From: Colwellia psychrerythraea 34H
GTDB lineage: Bacteria; Pseudomonadota; Gammaproteobacteria; Enterobacterales; Alteromonadaceae
Assembly: GCF_000012325.1 (NCBI RefSeq)
Contig: NC_003910.7
Location: forward strand, 4,030,001-4,094,000
Direction: 5' to 3'
DNA: 64,000 nt
Below are positions 28,252-38,997 of this stretch, in pieces. Positions within the stretch are counted from its first letter, which is position 1, and each line of letters begins with the position of its first letter. Below the pieces are notes generated by a model that saw only the letters and a list, made by a program, of their open reading frames with translations, made no database searches and was not told where the DNA came from. Position numbers and translations under genes: made by a program.

Positions 28252-28281
28252 AAAAACGAGTGCCATGAGCACTCGTTTTTT
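28252..28281. terminator. Strong intrinsic terminator between gcvR-like gene and yoaA
   Basis: A perfect 12-bp stem, AAAAACGAGTGC (28252-28263) and GCACTCGTTTTT (28269-28280), with loop CATGA. It has A/T tails on both sides and can serve both convergent genes. Confidence 0.92.
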
Positions 28282-28348
28282 ATATCAATTTCACTCACCA
28301 ATAGTTAATAAATACGGGGTTATGATTATCACCCTTGAAGACGCTATC

Positions 28349-30292
28349 CTAGGATAAGGTTTCCAAAAACTTTGCAGCTTTATTAATATCTCGGCTACGT
28401 TTCATATCAGGCAAACTTTTCAAAAAAGTTTCACCATAAGGTTTATTCACTAACCTATCATCACAAATCACTAGCACACCACGATCACTAACATCACGAA
28501 TAAGTCGCCCTACCCCTTGCTTTAACGCGATAACCGCTTGAGGTAATTGAATTTGACTAAAGGGCTCTCCGCCTTGACGTCTTACATCTTCACACCGAGC
28601 TTGCAACAGAGGGTCGTCCGGTGAAGCAAAAGGTAACTTATCAATAATCACGCAAGTGAGCTTATCACCACGAACATCAATACCTTCCCAAAAACTTGCC
28701 GTAGCTAGCAGTACCGCATCATCTTGTTCGACGAACTGCTCAAGCAGTTTTCGCTTAGCCATTTTACCTTGCACTAATAAGGGGTTATCAATACTCTCAG
28801 CTAGAACTTCAGCAACCTGGTGCATTACACGATAACTAGTAAAAAGCATAAAGCAGGCACCTTTACTGGCTTTAATCAACGGCTCTGCCAACTCAGCTAA
28901 CTTTAAGGCGCGATTTTTATCATTGGCCTGCGGTAAATAACGCGGTACAACAAGCTGCGATTGCGCTTGGTAATCAAACGGGCTATCAAGTAATAACTGT
29001 TTAGCATCTTGTAAACCTAAGTGTTTAGCAAAATGATTAAAGCTATTATCTACAGCTAATGTTGCTGAGGTAAAAATCCAACCGGCACCCGACTCTTTCA
29101 CAAAGGTATTAAACTTTTCACTAACGTTTAAAGGGGTTTGATGCAATACCACGCTCCGCGGAGTGGTTTCATACCAAAAGCTCATGCCGTATGCTTCAAC
29201 ATTTGCCATCACGTCGTATTGAGCAAGTAAATTAACAGCACGGTCAAAGCAATTATCTATCGCTTCATTTCTTGAAACACACAGTTTTATCACTTGATAT
29301 AGAAAATCTAAATCAATTTTTAGGTTAGCGAATTTTTGCTGAAATTGAACTTGTTTATACTTTTCCCGCCAATTGCCACGTTCCGGATCATAATTAAATA
29401 ACAGGCGAAACTCTTGGCAAGTCTTTTGTAGTTTTTCGGCTGCTAAACCTAACTGTTTAACATCAGTTAAACTACTACGGTGTACTTGTAATACGTCGGT
29501 ACATAAATCAACGAGTTGCTTGCTAGAAAATGCCTCGCCAAAATATTCACTCGCGATATCCCCAATTTGATGCGCTTCATCAAAAATCATCACTTGAGCC
29601 TTAGGTATAAGCTCACCAAAACCAGTATCTTTTAAGGCCATATCAGCAAAAAACAAATGATGATTCACCACAATAATATCAGCATCACTTGCTTTTTGAC
29701 GGGCTCGAACTAAGTGGCATGCTTCATAGTCTGGGCAATCTCTTGCCAAACAATTATCCAAGGTACTCGTTACAAAAGGAAAAATACTGGAGTCTTCACT
29801 GACATTCACTAATTCGCCAATATCGCCACTTTGCGTGCCATTTGCCCAGGTTTTCACTTTAACTAGATCTTGCAACATTTGAGCATCAAGTTGACCTCTA
29901 CTATCTTGATACTGCGCTAACCGATAGTTACATAAATAGTTTGCGCGACCTTTTAATAAAGCGACTTGCGCATTACTCGCTAGCGCCTTTTTAATTAGGG
30001 GAATATCTTTATGAAAGAGTTGCTCTTGCAAGTTCTTAGTACCCGTAGAGACTACTATTTTTTTAGGATTTTTCGGGTTTAACGATAAAAAGGCAGGGAT
30101 CAAATAAGCAAAGGTTTTTCCGGTACCGGTTCCTGCTTCAACAATAAGCGATGATTGTTTGTCTATTGCATGGGCAACATCAAGTGCCATATCGGTTTGC
30201 GCTTGACGTGGCGAGAAGCCTTTGATGGCTTTAGCCAAAGCGCCTTCTGGAGAAAATGCTTGGCTAACTTGGCTAACGTTGTTTTCGGTCAT
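28349..30292 (-). CDS. yoaA: DinG-family ATP-dependent DNA helicase YoaA
   Basis: The 647-aa XPD-like superfamily 2 helicase carries Q-motif FSPRQAQTDMA, Walker A EAGTGTGKTFAYL (about residue 54), the four-Cys Fe-S cluster region (CNYRLAQYQ ahead of DNCLARDCPDYEACHL), the DEAH box in MIFDEAHQIGD, and C-terminal motifs V/VI (GVGRLIRDVSDRG). YoaA unwinds DNA 5' to 3' and helps resolve damaged replication forks with the Pol III chi subunit in E. coli. No LexA box is obvious upstream. The 115-aa acidic gene lies upstream on the same strand (55 bp gap). Confidence 0.93.
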   Translation of the reverse strand: MTENNVSQVSQAFSPEGALAKAIKGFSPRQAQTDMALDVAHAIDKQSSLIVEAGTGTGKTFAYLIPAFLSLNPKNPKKIVVSTGTKNLQEQLFHKDIPLIKKALASNAQVALLKGRANYLCNYRLAQYQDSRGQLDAQMLQDLVKVKTWANGTQSGDIGELVNVSEDSSIFPFVTSTLDNCLARDCPDYEACHLVRARQKASDADIIVVNHHLFFADMALKDTGFGELIPKAQVMIFDEAHQIGDIASEYFGEAFSSKQLVDLCTDVLQVHRSSLTDVKQLGLAAEKLQKTCQEFRLLFNYDPERGNWREKYKQVQFQQKFANLKIDLDFLYQVIKLCVSRNEAIDNCFDRAVNLLAQYDVMANVEAYGMSFWYETTPRSVVLHQTPLNVSEKFNTFVKESGAGWIFTSATLAVDNSFNHFAKHLGLQDAKQLLLDSPFDYQAQSQLVVPRYLPQANDKNRALKLAELAEPLIKASKGACFMLFTSYRVMHQVAEVLAESIDNPLLVQGKMAKRKLLEQFVEQDDAVLLATASFWEGIDVRGDKLTCVIIDKLPFASPDDPLLQARCEDVRRQGGEPFSQIQLPQAVIALKQGVGRLIRDVSDRGVLVICDDRLVNKPYGETFLKSLPDMKRSRDINKAAKFLETLS

Positions 30293-30347
30293 GTAAAATG
30301 TGAGGACACAAATGAGTATTTATGCAGAGAGTATACTTAACTACAGC

Positions 30348-30695
30348 TTAAGCATAAAGATCTAAGTGCTTAGTATCGTCGTTATTACCATTGTCAGATT
30401 TTTCAACGTTAATCTCTTTTTCGTCTTGCTCTGAAGCAACATCATTCTTGATGCTATCAGTTTGATTTTTATGTTCTTCCTTTTGCTTAGCATGCTGCTC
30501 TTGCTCACCCCCTTGTCGGCTGGAGTGGTATTGATCTTCTTCCGTGGTAAAATAACACTCATGGTTTTCAATATGATCAGGGTCTTGGCTAAGCTTACTG
30601 TTAGCTGCCTCTTTGAGTAATGCCTTAACCTTCAAGTTTGCTGGCTTAATCGGTACAGGGACTACACGCGTTAATTGAGTAGTAAAAATATCCAT
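30348..30695 (-). CDS. Acidic hypothetical protein, 115 aa
   Basis: The first 35 residues (MDIFTTQLTRVVPVPIKPAN, then LKVKALLKEAA) look structured; the rest is strongly charged, rich in Glu, Asp, Gln, Lys and Asn and probably disordered. A near-perfect SD (GGAGGAACTAAGAATG) supports translation. It lies upstream of yoaA on the same strand and may be co-transcribed. No domain recognised and no function proposed. Confidence 0.65.
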   Translation of the reverse strand: MDIFTTQLTRVVPVPIKPANLKVKALLKEAANSKLSQDPDHIENHECYFTTEEDQYHSSRQGGEQEQHAKQKEEHKNQTDSIKNDVASEQDEKEINVEKSDNGNNDDTKHLDLYA

Positions 30696-30735
30696 TCTTA
30701 GTTCCTCCGCAATTTAAAAGTTGCACATAAATCAT

Positions 30736-30784
30736 TATATCCAAACTACTTGAAGATGCGTGTTTCAGGTAGCTTGGGTATATA
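30736..30784. repeat. Imperfect 49-bp palindrome (REP-like intergenic repeat)
   Basis: The left arm TATATCCAAACTACTTGAA pairs with the right arm whose reverse complement begins TATATACCCAAGCTACCTGA. The centre is GATGCGTGT. I recall similar palindromes scattered in Alteromonadales intergenic DNA, but genome-wide copy number was not checked. Confidence 0.6.
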
Positions 30785-30980
30785 TTGCAATACCATGTTA
30801 TCGACTATTCGCTTAAAATCTTTAGGCTATATATTTTAACTGGCCTACACAATCAATTTAGAGTAATAACTTTAAGTATGATTCATATAACAAATCATAA
30901 TAAAAAACCCTTATTTATTACTTGCAGGCATCTTAATTACACAGTAGTGTAAACAGCATCAAAACAAATTATTTTTCTAC

Positions 30981-31017
30981 CTGTTAACTTAATTTTAGAT
31001 TACCATCAAGTTAACAG
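30981..31017 (+). promoter_or_regulatory. Inverted-repeat operator candidate upstream of hisL
   Basis: CTGTTAACTT (30981-30990) and AAGTTAACAG (31008-31017) form a perfect 10-bp inverted repeat with a 17-bp spacer. Each arm contains the self-complementary GTTAAC. It ends 31 bp before the hisL start, so it overlaps the likely promoter or early leader. It could be a dimer-dimer repressor site. GTTAAC is also the core of TrpR-type operators, though the flanks do not match. Confidence 0.4.
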
Positions 31018-31048
31018 CAAATGACCTACTATTAGAGACTTTTTAACC

Positions 31049-31096
31049 ATGATTATTAACCTGAATCGCCGACATCATCACCATCACTACAACTAG
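31049..31096 (+). CDS. hisL: his operon leader peptide
   Basis: The 15-codon ORF encodes MIINLNRRHHHHHYN, with five consecutive His codons. As in enterobacterial hisL, ribosome stalling at these codons when charged tRNA-His is scarce should favour the antiterminator fold. The ORF lies 212 bp before hisG and is followed by a pause-type hairpin and an attenuator. Confidence 0.92.
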   Translation: MIINLNRRHHHHHYN

Positions 31097-31125
31097 CCCA
31101 TTCAGGTTTACTTAATAAGTAAATT

Positions 31126-31237
31126 ACTGAAGGGCAACTGGCCTTTCAGTGGTTTAAAAAAGCATAATACATCCTCTTAATAGAAGTAATTGTAATTGCT
31201 AAACCCCCGAAAGAGTCACGACTCTCTCGGGGGTTTT
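31126..31237 (+). promoter_or_regulatory. his attenuator (pause hairpin plus intrinsic terminator)
   Basis: ACTGAAGGGC (31126-31135) pairs imperfectly with GGCCTTTCAGT ending at 31150, the A:B-like hairpin. The terminator stem is AAACCCCCGAAAGAGT (31201-31216) with ACTCTCTCGGGGGTTT, one mismatch, followed by T and CGC. Position between a His-rich leader peptide and hisG defines an attenuator. Confidence 0.85.
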
Positions 31238-31308
31238 CGCATTTTGGCGAATAATAAATTGTATATACATGACGAATTTTAAGATTAAAAACGATAGGAA
31301 TTAACATT

Positions 31309-32211
31309 ATGAGCACATCAGAGCCACGTTTACGCATTGCCATGCAAAAATCAGGACGCCTAAGTGAAGACACCCAAAAACTACTTAAGCTTTGTGGATT
31401 AAAGCTAAATTTGAGTGATAGAAGATTATTAGCTCATGTAAGCAATATGCCTATTGATATTATGCGTGTCCGCAGTAGCGATATTCCAGGTTTAGTTATG
31501 GACGGAGTTTGTGATTTAGGCATCGTTGGTGATAACACACTCGAAGAAGAAGAATTAGATCGTCAATTGAAAGGTAATAAGTCTGAGTACATTCGCACTA
31601 CCTCTTTAGATTTTGGCGGCTGTCGCTTTTCAATTGCAATGCCTGAAGAATTTGAATACACAGGTTTAGCGTGTTTAGACGGCCTACGTTTTGCCACAAC
31701 TTACCCACAATTATTAAATCGTTTTGCTAAAGCTAACGGCATTAATGTAGAGTTTTGTTTGTTAAAAGGCTCAGTTGAAGTAGCTCCTCGCGTTGGCTTA
31801 GCTGACGGTATTTGTGATTTAGTTTCTACTGGCGCAACACTTGAAGCTAATGGCTTAAAAGAGGTGGCTGAAGTTTTCCGTTCAAAAGCATCACTGATTC
31901 AACGAGCTGACCCATTGTGTGAAGAAAAACAAGCCATTTTAGATACATTATTGCCACGTGTTCATGGCGTAATGAAAGCGAAAGAAAGCAAATACATTAT
32001 GCTACACGCGCCAAAAGATAAGATAGCTGAAGTCAGCAAATTAATGCCTGGCACAGAAACACCAACTATTTTACCACTTGCTGAGCGTGACAATATGGTC
32101 GCTGTACACGTAGTCGCAACAGAGACATTCTTTTGGGAAACCATGGAACAATTAAAAGCTTTAGGTTGTCACTCTATCCTAGTGATGCCAATTGAGAAGA
32201 TGATGGGCTAA
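31309..32211 (+). CDS. hisG: ATP phosphoribosyltransferase
   Basis: HisG catalyses the first committed step, condensing ATP with PRPP, and is feedback-inhibited by histidine. The 300-aa protein is the long (HisG-L) form: N-terminal [19 protein letters not shown], the [12 protein letters not shown] segment, PRPP-site region [18 protein letters not shown], and a C-terminal ACT-like regulatory domain (about 225-300; [20 protein letters not shown]). Being long-form, it needs no HisZ. It is first in the his operon. Confidence 0.98.
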   Translation: MSTSEPRLRIAMQKSGRLSEDTQKLLKLCGLKLNLSDRRLLAHVSNMPIDIMRVRSSDIPGLVMDGVCDLGIVGDNTLEEEELDRQLKGNKSEYIRTTSLDFGGCRFSIAMPEEFEYTGLACLDGLRFATTYPQLLNRFAKANGINVEFCLLKGSVEVAPRVGLADGICDLVSTGATLEANGLKEVAEVFRSKASLIQRADPLCEEKQAILDTLLPRVHGVMKAKESKYIMLHAPKDKIAEVSKLMPGTETPTILPLAERDNMVAVHVVATETFFWETMEQLKALGCHSILVMPIEKMMG

Positions 32212-32212
32212 A

Positions 32213-32352
32213 TAAGCAGTATACTTGAAACTTCAGCGGCATTGTCTGCGTTGTTCGTTGCAATCACTTAGCAATACCGAGTAAAGAAGCTAAGCTCAGG
32301 CAACTCACAACTTGACAGCTTTGCTGAAGTCACAATTATTTAGCTTAGTTTC
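32213..32352. repeat. Inverted-repeat element between hisG and hisD
   Basis: ACTTCAGC (32230-32237) and GCTGAAGT (32323-32330) are perfect inverted repeats bounding about 85 bp. Flanks (GTATACTTGAA / CACAATTAT) show weaker symmetry. This 189-bp gap is the only large gap in an otherwise tightly packed operon, so an inserted dispersed repeat is likely. Confidence 0.4.
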
Positions 32353-32400
32353 TCAGACAATAACATTGAATATTGAAAATATTAATACCGAGATATAATT

Positions 32401-33705
32401 ATGATAAATCAACTTATCAATTGGCAAGAGCTTTCACCGCAACAAAAAAATAGTGCCCTTGCTCGACCGGCTATTGCCGACAGCGCTTTATTATCAACGC
32501 AAGTTGCTAACATCTTATCGCAAGTTAAAAATCAAGGTGATAAAGCTATTCTTGCGTTAACTGAGCAGTTTGACGGTATCGCACTTAGCACATTATCCGT
32601 AAGCTCAGCGCAAGTTGCCCAAGCCAAATTAGCATTAACAGATAAACGCTTAAAAGCTATTCACACCGCTTACAAGCAGATAAAGTCATTTCATAGCGCG
32701 CAAACAGCTTCTGACATTACCGTTGAAACAACGCCTGGCGTTAAATGCACGTTAAAAACGGAAGCTATTGAAAGTGTTGGTTTATACATTCCTGCTGGCT
32801 CTGCTCCATTGCCTTCTACGGTTTTAATGTTAGGCGTACCTGCACAACTTACTGGCTGTCAACGTACCGTGCTTGTTTGTCCTCCGGATAAAAATGGCCA
32901 ATTAGCTGATGAAATATTAGTGGCTGCCGATCTTTGTGGTATTACAGAAATATATACCGTTGGTGGTGCACAAGCCATTGCGGCACTCGCTTACGGCACA
33001 GAAACAATTCCAGCGGTAAATAAAGTATTTGGACCTGGAAATCGTTATGTTACTGAAGCTAAAACTCAGTTATCACAGCAAGTCGCAGGTTTCGCCATTG
33101 ATATGCCAGCAGGCCCTTCTGAAGTATTAGTTATCGCTGATGGGCAAGCAAATCCAGCCTTTATCGCGGCTGACTTATTATCCCAAGCAGAGCACGGTGT
33201 AGATAGCCAAGTAATACTACTCAGTGATAGTGAGTCTTTAATCTCAAAAGTATCAACTGAAATAGCGCAGCAACTTACCTTATTATCTCGCTGTAAAATT
33301 GCAGAACAAGCGTTAAAGCAATCTCGCTTAATTCTGACTAAAGATTTAGCGCAGGCTGTTGAAGTATCAAATGAATACGGACCTGAACACTTAATAATTC
33401 AAACAGAAGATGCTCCAACATTACTCAGTAAATTACGAAATGCAGGTTCGATATTCGTCGGTGCTTATACGCCAGAATCTGCGGGTGATTACGCCAGTGG
33501 TACTAACCATGTTTTACCAACCTATGGTTACTCAAAAGTTATTTCAAGCTTATCGTTAGCGGACTTCTCTCGTCGCTTTACTGTACAAGAAATAACAAAA
33601 GCGGGTTTACAAAGTTTAGCTGAATGCATTATTGAGTTAACGGATGCTGAAGGGTTAGATGCACACCAGCGCGCGGTAACAATTCGTCTAGAAGAAGGTA
33701 GTTAG
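32401..33705 (+). CDS. hisD: Histidinol dehydrogenase
   Basis: HisD carries out the last two steps, oxidising L-histidinol to L-histidine with two NAD+ and a catalytic Zn. The 434-aa length is typical. Motifs include ESVGLYIPAGSAPLPSTVLM, VGGAQAIAALAYGTETIP, the family block DMPAGPSEVLVIAD, and the Glu-His pair in NEYGPEHLIIQ. HisC starts 2 bp after its stop, indicating translational coupling. Confidence 0.98.
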   Translation: MINQLINWQELSPQQKNSALARPAIADSALLSTQVANILSQVKNQGDKAILALTEQFDGIALSTLSVSSAQVAQAKLALTDKRLKAIHTAYKQIKSFHSAQTASDITVETTPGVKCTLKTEAIESVGLYIPAGSAPLPSTVLMLGVPAQLTGCQRTVLVCPPDKNGQLADEILVAADLCGITEIYTVGGAQAIAALAYGTETIPAVNKVFGPGNRYVTEAKTQLSQQVAGFAIDMPAGPSEVLVIADGQANPAFIAADLLSQAEHGVDSQVILLSDSESLISKVSTEIAQQLTLLSRCKIAEQALKQSRLILTKDLAQAVEVSNEYGPEHLIIQTEDAPTLLSKLRNAGSIFVGAYTPESAGDYASGTNHVLPTYGYSKVISSLSLADFSRRFTVQEITKAGLQSLAECIIELTDAEGLDAHQRAVTIRLEEGS

Positions 33706-33707
33706 TT

Positions 33708-34868
33708 ATGACCTCGCCAGTAAATGACGCATCAGAAAGTATTACCTTAACAACTGACAGCTTGATAGATAAGTTAGCAAGAGAAGAGTTAGTCGATATG
33801 GTTCCTTATCAATCTGCTAGACGTCTTTTTGCCAGCGGTGATAATGAGCAAGCCAATAGCAGAACTTGGTTGAATGCTAATGAAGCGCCCGGTCAAGGTC
33901 AGTATCAATTAAGCAGCGAGAATATTAATCGTTACCCTGATTTTCAACCGCAAGCACTATTAAAAGCTTATAGTAATTATTGTAACTTGCCTGTTGATAA
34001 TATACTGGCAACTCGCGGCGCAGATGAAGGTATTGAATTAATTATTCGTAGTTTTTGCCGTGCTTATCAAGATAGCGTCCTGATCTGCCCACCAACTTAT
34101 GGTATGTATGCTATCAGCGCAGAAAATCACGGTGCTGGTATTATTAGCGTACCATTAGTGAATACGCCAGAAGCACAATGCCAGCTAGACCTTGAAGGAT
34201 TGAAGCAACAAGTAGGAAAAGCAAAAGTTGTCTTTTTATGCTCGCCAGGAAACCCTACAGGTAACACCTTATCATCAGCACAAATTAAAGCCGCTATTGA
34301 GATCTTTAAAGACAGCGCTATGGTTGTTGTAGATGAAGCCTATTATGAATATACCAATAAAGAATTGGGTGCTGAGCAAGTAAATATTAAATTAATTAGC
34401 CAATATGATAACGTGATTATACTAAGAACCTTATCAAAAGCTTTTGCCTTAGCAGGATTACGCTGTGGTTTTACCTTATCGAATAAAGCAGTCATCACAC
34501 TACTCAGTAAGGTTATTGCGCCTTACCCTATCGCAGCACCTGTTGCTGAAATTGCCAGCAAAGTATTAACGAATGATTTAGACGTTATGCAAGCCAGAGT
34601 AATTTCTGCCAATAGTTTACGTGAACAGTTGAGTGAATGGCTGAAGCAACAAAAGTGGTGTAGCGATGTTTTTGATAGCAATGCTAACTTTGTACTGTTT
34701 CGTTGTAATAATATCGATGAAAAAAACAAAGTATTTAACCTCTTAGTAGAACATAACATCTTAATTCGTGATCAGTCTAAGCAACAACAGCTTGAAAATT
34801 GCCTACGAATAAGTATTGGCAGTGAAGACGAAATCGCGCAGCTAAAACAGCTATTAGAAACACTATAA
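33708..34868 (+). CDS. hisC: Histidinol-phosphate aminotransferase
   Basis: This PLP-dependent fold-type I enzyme transfers an amino group from Glu to imidazole-acetol phosphate. The PLP Lys is Lys244 in RTLSKAFALAGLRCGF; other motifs are LNANEAPGQG, RGADEGIEL, CSPGNPTGNTL and VVDEAYYEY. At 386 aa it is about 30 residues longer than E. coli HisC, the surplus being a Ser/Thr/Asp-rich N-terminus (about residues 1-25). An ATG later in that stretch cannot be excluded as the start. Confidence 0.97.
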   Translation: MTSPVNDASESITLTTDSLIDKLAREELVDMVPYQSARRLFASGDNEQANSRTWLNANEAPGQGQYQLSSENINRYPDFQPQALLKAYSNYCNLPVDNILATRGADEGIELIIRSFCRAYQDSVLICPPTYGMYAISAENHGAGIISVPLVNTPEAQCQLDLEGLKQQVGKAKVVFLCSPGNPTGNTLSSAQIKAAIEIFKDSAMVVVDEAYYEYTNKELGAEQVNIKLISQYDNVIILRTLSKAFALAGLRCGFTLSNKAVITLLSKVIAPYPIAAPVAEIASKVLTNDLDVMQARVISANSLREQLSEWLKQQKWCSDVFDSNANFVLFRCNNIDEKNKVFNLLVEHNILIRDQSKQQQLENCLRISIGSEDEIAQLKQLLETL

Positions 34869-34890
34869 GTAACGTAATGCTACATTATAG

Positions 34891-36008
<1,118 letters not shown>

Positions 36009-36009
<1 letters not shown>

Positions 36010-36698
36010 TGACAAAGGTAATGACTTCAGCAAAAAATGTCATTGTAGATACCGGCTGTGCTAATTTATCATCTGTTAAGTTTGCCGTTGAGAGACTTGG
36101 CTTTGAGGTTACTATCACTGATGATATAACGATAATCCAACAAGCTGAAAAAGTTATATTCCCAGGTGTTGGTAGCGCTAAGCATGCCATGAAAAACATT
36201 AAAGCTAAAAATTTAGAGGCTGCTTTGCAAGGGTTAACTCAGCCTGTACTTGGCTTTTGTTTAGGCATGCAGTTAATGACTGAGTCTTCAACCGAAGGTA
36301 AAAAATCCTCAACTGAAGGTAATAATGATGACAATACTAGTCACATAGTCCCTTGCTTAAATTTGATCCCAACAAACGTTGAACCATTAAAAGCACAAGG
36401 AAATAGATTGCCACATATGGGCTGGAATACGCTCACTCAAGTAAGCAATCATCCTATTTTTAAGGGAATATCTGAAGGCGATTACTTTTATTTTGTGCAT
36501 AGCTTCGCAGCGCCAATCAGTGAATACACCATTGCCAGTTGTGAGTACGGCAGTACTTTTTCTGCTGCTATTGCGAAAGATAACTTTATCGGTTGTCAAT
36601 TTCACCCTGAACGCTCTAGTGCATTAGGCAGTAAAATAATTCAAAACTTTCTCGAGTTAGACTCTACAGAACTTAATCAGGAGCTTGTAAACTTATGA
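36009..36698 (+). CDS. hisH: Imidazole glycerol phosphate synthase, glutaminase subunit
   Basis: This class I glutamine amidotransferase supplies ammonia to HisF. The catalytic nucleophile is the Cys of LGFCLGMQLM and the His/Glu pair is in CQFHPERSS. GVGSAKHAM and LPHMGWNTL are also family motifs. At 229 aa it is longer than the usual 195-205 because of a low-complexity insert just after the nucleophile region (SSTEGKKSSTEGNNDD, near residues 95-112), which contains a short duplication. It overlaps both neighbours by 1-4 bases. Confidence 0.96.
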
Positions 36699-37480
36699 TG
36701 ATCCCAGCAATTGACCTTATCGGTGGTGAAGTTGTTCGTTTATACCAAGGCGATTACGCTCAAAAAACGAATTACCAATATACGGTACAAGACCGTCAAC
36801 AAGCCTATGCTGAATCAGGTGCTACTGTTATGCATTTTGTTGATTTAGATGGTGCTAAAGACAGCACTAAACGTCAACTAAAAACCTTAAAAACAGTCGT
36901 TAACCACCCATCTATGATTATTCAAGTAGGTGGTGGTGTACGTTGTGAAGATGACGTAAAACAATTATTAGCGCTTGGTGCAGATCGCGTTGTTATTGGC
37001 AGTTTAGCTATCAAGCAACCTGAACTCGTAACACAATGGGTAAAAACCTACGGCTGTGAAAAAATTGTATTAGCGCTAGACATTAAAATTGACGCACAGG
37101 GCAATAAAACATTACCGACACATGGCTGGATTGAAGATAGCGGTGTGAACCTAGAAGATTTACTTGCGCAATACCAAGATGCTGGTATCAAACACGTACT
37201 ATGTACTGACATTAGTAAAGACGGCACGTTAACAGGCACCAATGTTGATTTATACTCTGAGGTTTGTGCTAAATATCCTGATATTGATTGGCAAGCTTCA
37301 GGCGGTATTGGTAGCTTAGCTGATATTAAGGCTTTGATACCAACTGGCGTAAGTGGCGTTATTTTAGGTCGTTCATTGTTAGAAGGAAAATTCACGCTTG
37401 AAGAAGCAATTGCTTGTTGGCCAAAGACCTCAGCAAACAACGCTGAAAGTAATACCTCAAGTAATACAGGTGATAAATAA
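36695..37480 (+). CDS. hisA: ProFAR isomerase (phosphoribosylformimino-AICAR-P isomerase)
   Basis: HisA is a (beta/alpha)8 isomerase that opens the ribose ring of ProFAR. The general-base Asp lies in [20 protein letters not shown], and the second catalytic Asp in [12 protein letters not shown]. Half-barrel phosphate motifs VGGGVR and SGGIGS are present. The 261 aa include an Asn/Ser-rich C-terminal tail (about the last 15 residues) beyond the barrel. It overlaps hisH (ATGA) and hisF (stop and start share a base). Confidence 0.97.
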
Positions 37481-38256
37481 TGTTAGCCAGAAGAATAATT
37501 CCTTGTCTTGATGTTCGTGATGGCAAGGTAGTTAAAGGTGTACAATTTCGTAATCATGAAATCATTGGCGATATCGTGCCTTTAGCAAAACAATATGCTG
37601 AAGCGGGTGCTGACGAATTAGTTTTTTATGATATTACCGCAAGTAGCGACGGCCGTGTAGTTGATAAAAGCTGGGTAAGCCGTATCGCAGAAGTAATTGA
37701 TATTCCTTTCTGTGTTGCTGGTGGTATAAAAAGCGAAAACGACGCCAAAGAAATATTAATGATGGGTGCTGATAAAATCAGTATCAACTCCCCTGCACTG
37801 CGAGATCCTGACTTAATCACACGTTTAGCGGATGTGTTTGGTCAGCAATGCATTGTCGTCGGCGTTGATAGCTTTTATAACAAAGAGACTGATGAATATC
37901 AGGTCTATCAATTTACTGGTGATGAAAAACGCACTCAACAAACAGGTTGGAACACATTCGACTGGATTGAAAAAGTGGTTAGCTTAGGTGCTGGCGAAAT
38001 TGTACTAAATTGCATGAACCAAGATGGTGTTCGTCAAGGTTACGATATTGAGCAGTTAAAACAAGCAAGAGCAAAATGTAGTGTGCCTTTAATCGCTTCT
38101 GGTGGTGCTGGAACTATTGAACATTTTAGTGATGTTTATCAACAAGCCGATGTTGATGGTGCACTCGCTGCATCTGTTTTCCATAAAGGTATCATTCCGA
38201 TTAAAGATTTAAAAATCTACTTAAAAGAACAAAATATTGAGGTAAGACCATGTTAG
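37480..38256 (+). CDS. hisF: Imidazole glycerol phosphate synthase, cyclase subunit
   Basis: HisF uses ammonia from HisH to form imidazole glycerol phosphate and AICAR. The 258-aa barrel has the catalytic Asp in [20 protein letters not shown] and the second Asp in [14 protein letters not shown]. Phosphate motifs VAGGIKS and ASGGAGT are visible. Its last codons overlap the hisIE start by 7 bases. Confidence 0.97.
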
Positions 38257-38870
38257 TAACTAACGATAATATAAATGATTTGGCATGGCAGAAAATGGAT
38301 AATCTTATTCCTGCAATTATTCAGCATGCCGCTACAGGTGCAATTTTAATGCAAGGTTATATGAACCAAGCCTCTTTACAAGCAACCCTAACAACGGGAA
38401 AGGCAACGTTCTTTAGCCGCTCAAAACAAGCACTATGGGTTAAAGGTGAAACTTCTGGCAACTTCCTAGAAGTGAAACAAGTGTTAACTGATTGCGACAA
38501 CGATAGTTTACTTATTGCTTGTGAACCCATTGGTCCAAGTTGTCACCTAGGAACCGAATCTTGTTTCCCTGAGCAAAAGCTTACTCAACAAAACTTTCTT
38601 AGCCAACTTGAGCAAGTCATTCAACAACGCAAAGATGATGATCCTAAAGAGAGTTACACTGCTCATTTATTCTCTCGCGGTACTACTAAAATGGCTCAAA
38701 AAGTAGGTGAAGAAGGTGTTGAAGTAGCACTTGCTGCTGTCGCTGAAACCAAAGAAGACTTACTGGGGGAATGTGCAGATTTGTTCTATCACACCCTGGT
38801 ATTACTCGCTGATCAAAAAATAGAACTCAGTGAGGTTATGGAAGTGTTGCAAACACGTCATAACAAGTAG
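38250..38870 (+). CDS. hisI: Phosphoribosyl-AMP cyclohydrolase / phosphoribosyl-ATP pyrophosphatase
   Basis: This bifunctional HisIE performs steps 2 and 3. The N-terminal cyclohydrolase (about residues 1-115) has [18 protein letters not shown] and Zn-binding DCDNDS and [12 protein letters not shown]. The C-terminal MazG-like pyrophosphatase (about 118-206) has [16 protein letters not shown] and [13 protein letters not shown]. The 206-aa length matches E. coli HisI. It is the last gene of the operon. Confidence 0.97.
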
Positions 38871-38997
38871 TCCCCAACTCTGTTAATGAACGTTTAAGCT
38901 ACTTTGCTAATTACTAGCATCCTTGTTATCTTTATAAAACAGGGATGCTTTTATTCTAACACCAGTGAAGTAGGTTTTAATTAGATGGCGTTCGCTT

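Noticed and set aside
37048..37440. 130-codon minus-strand frame within hisA
   Set aside because: Antisense shadow of a fully conserved barrel gene in a packed operon.
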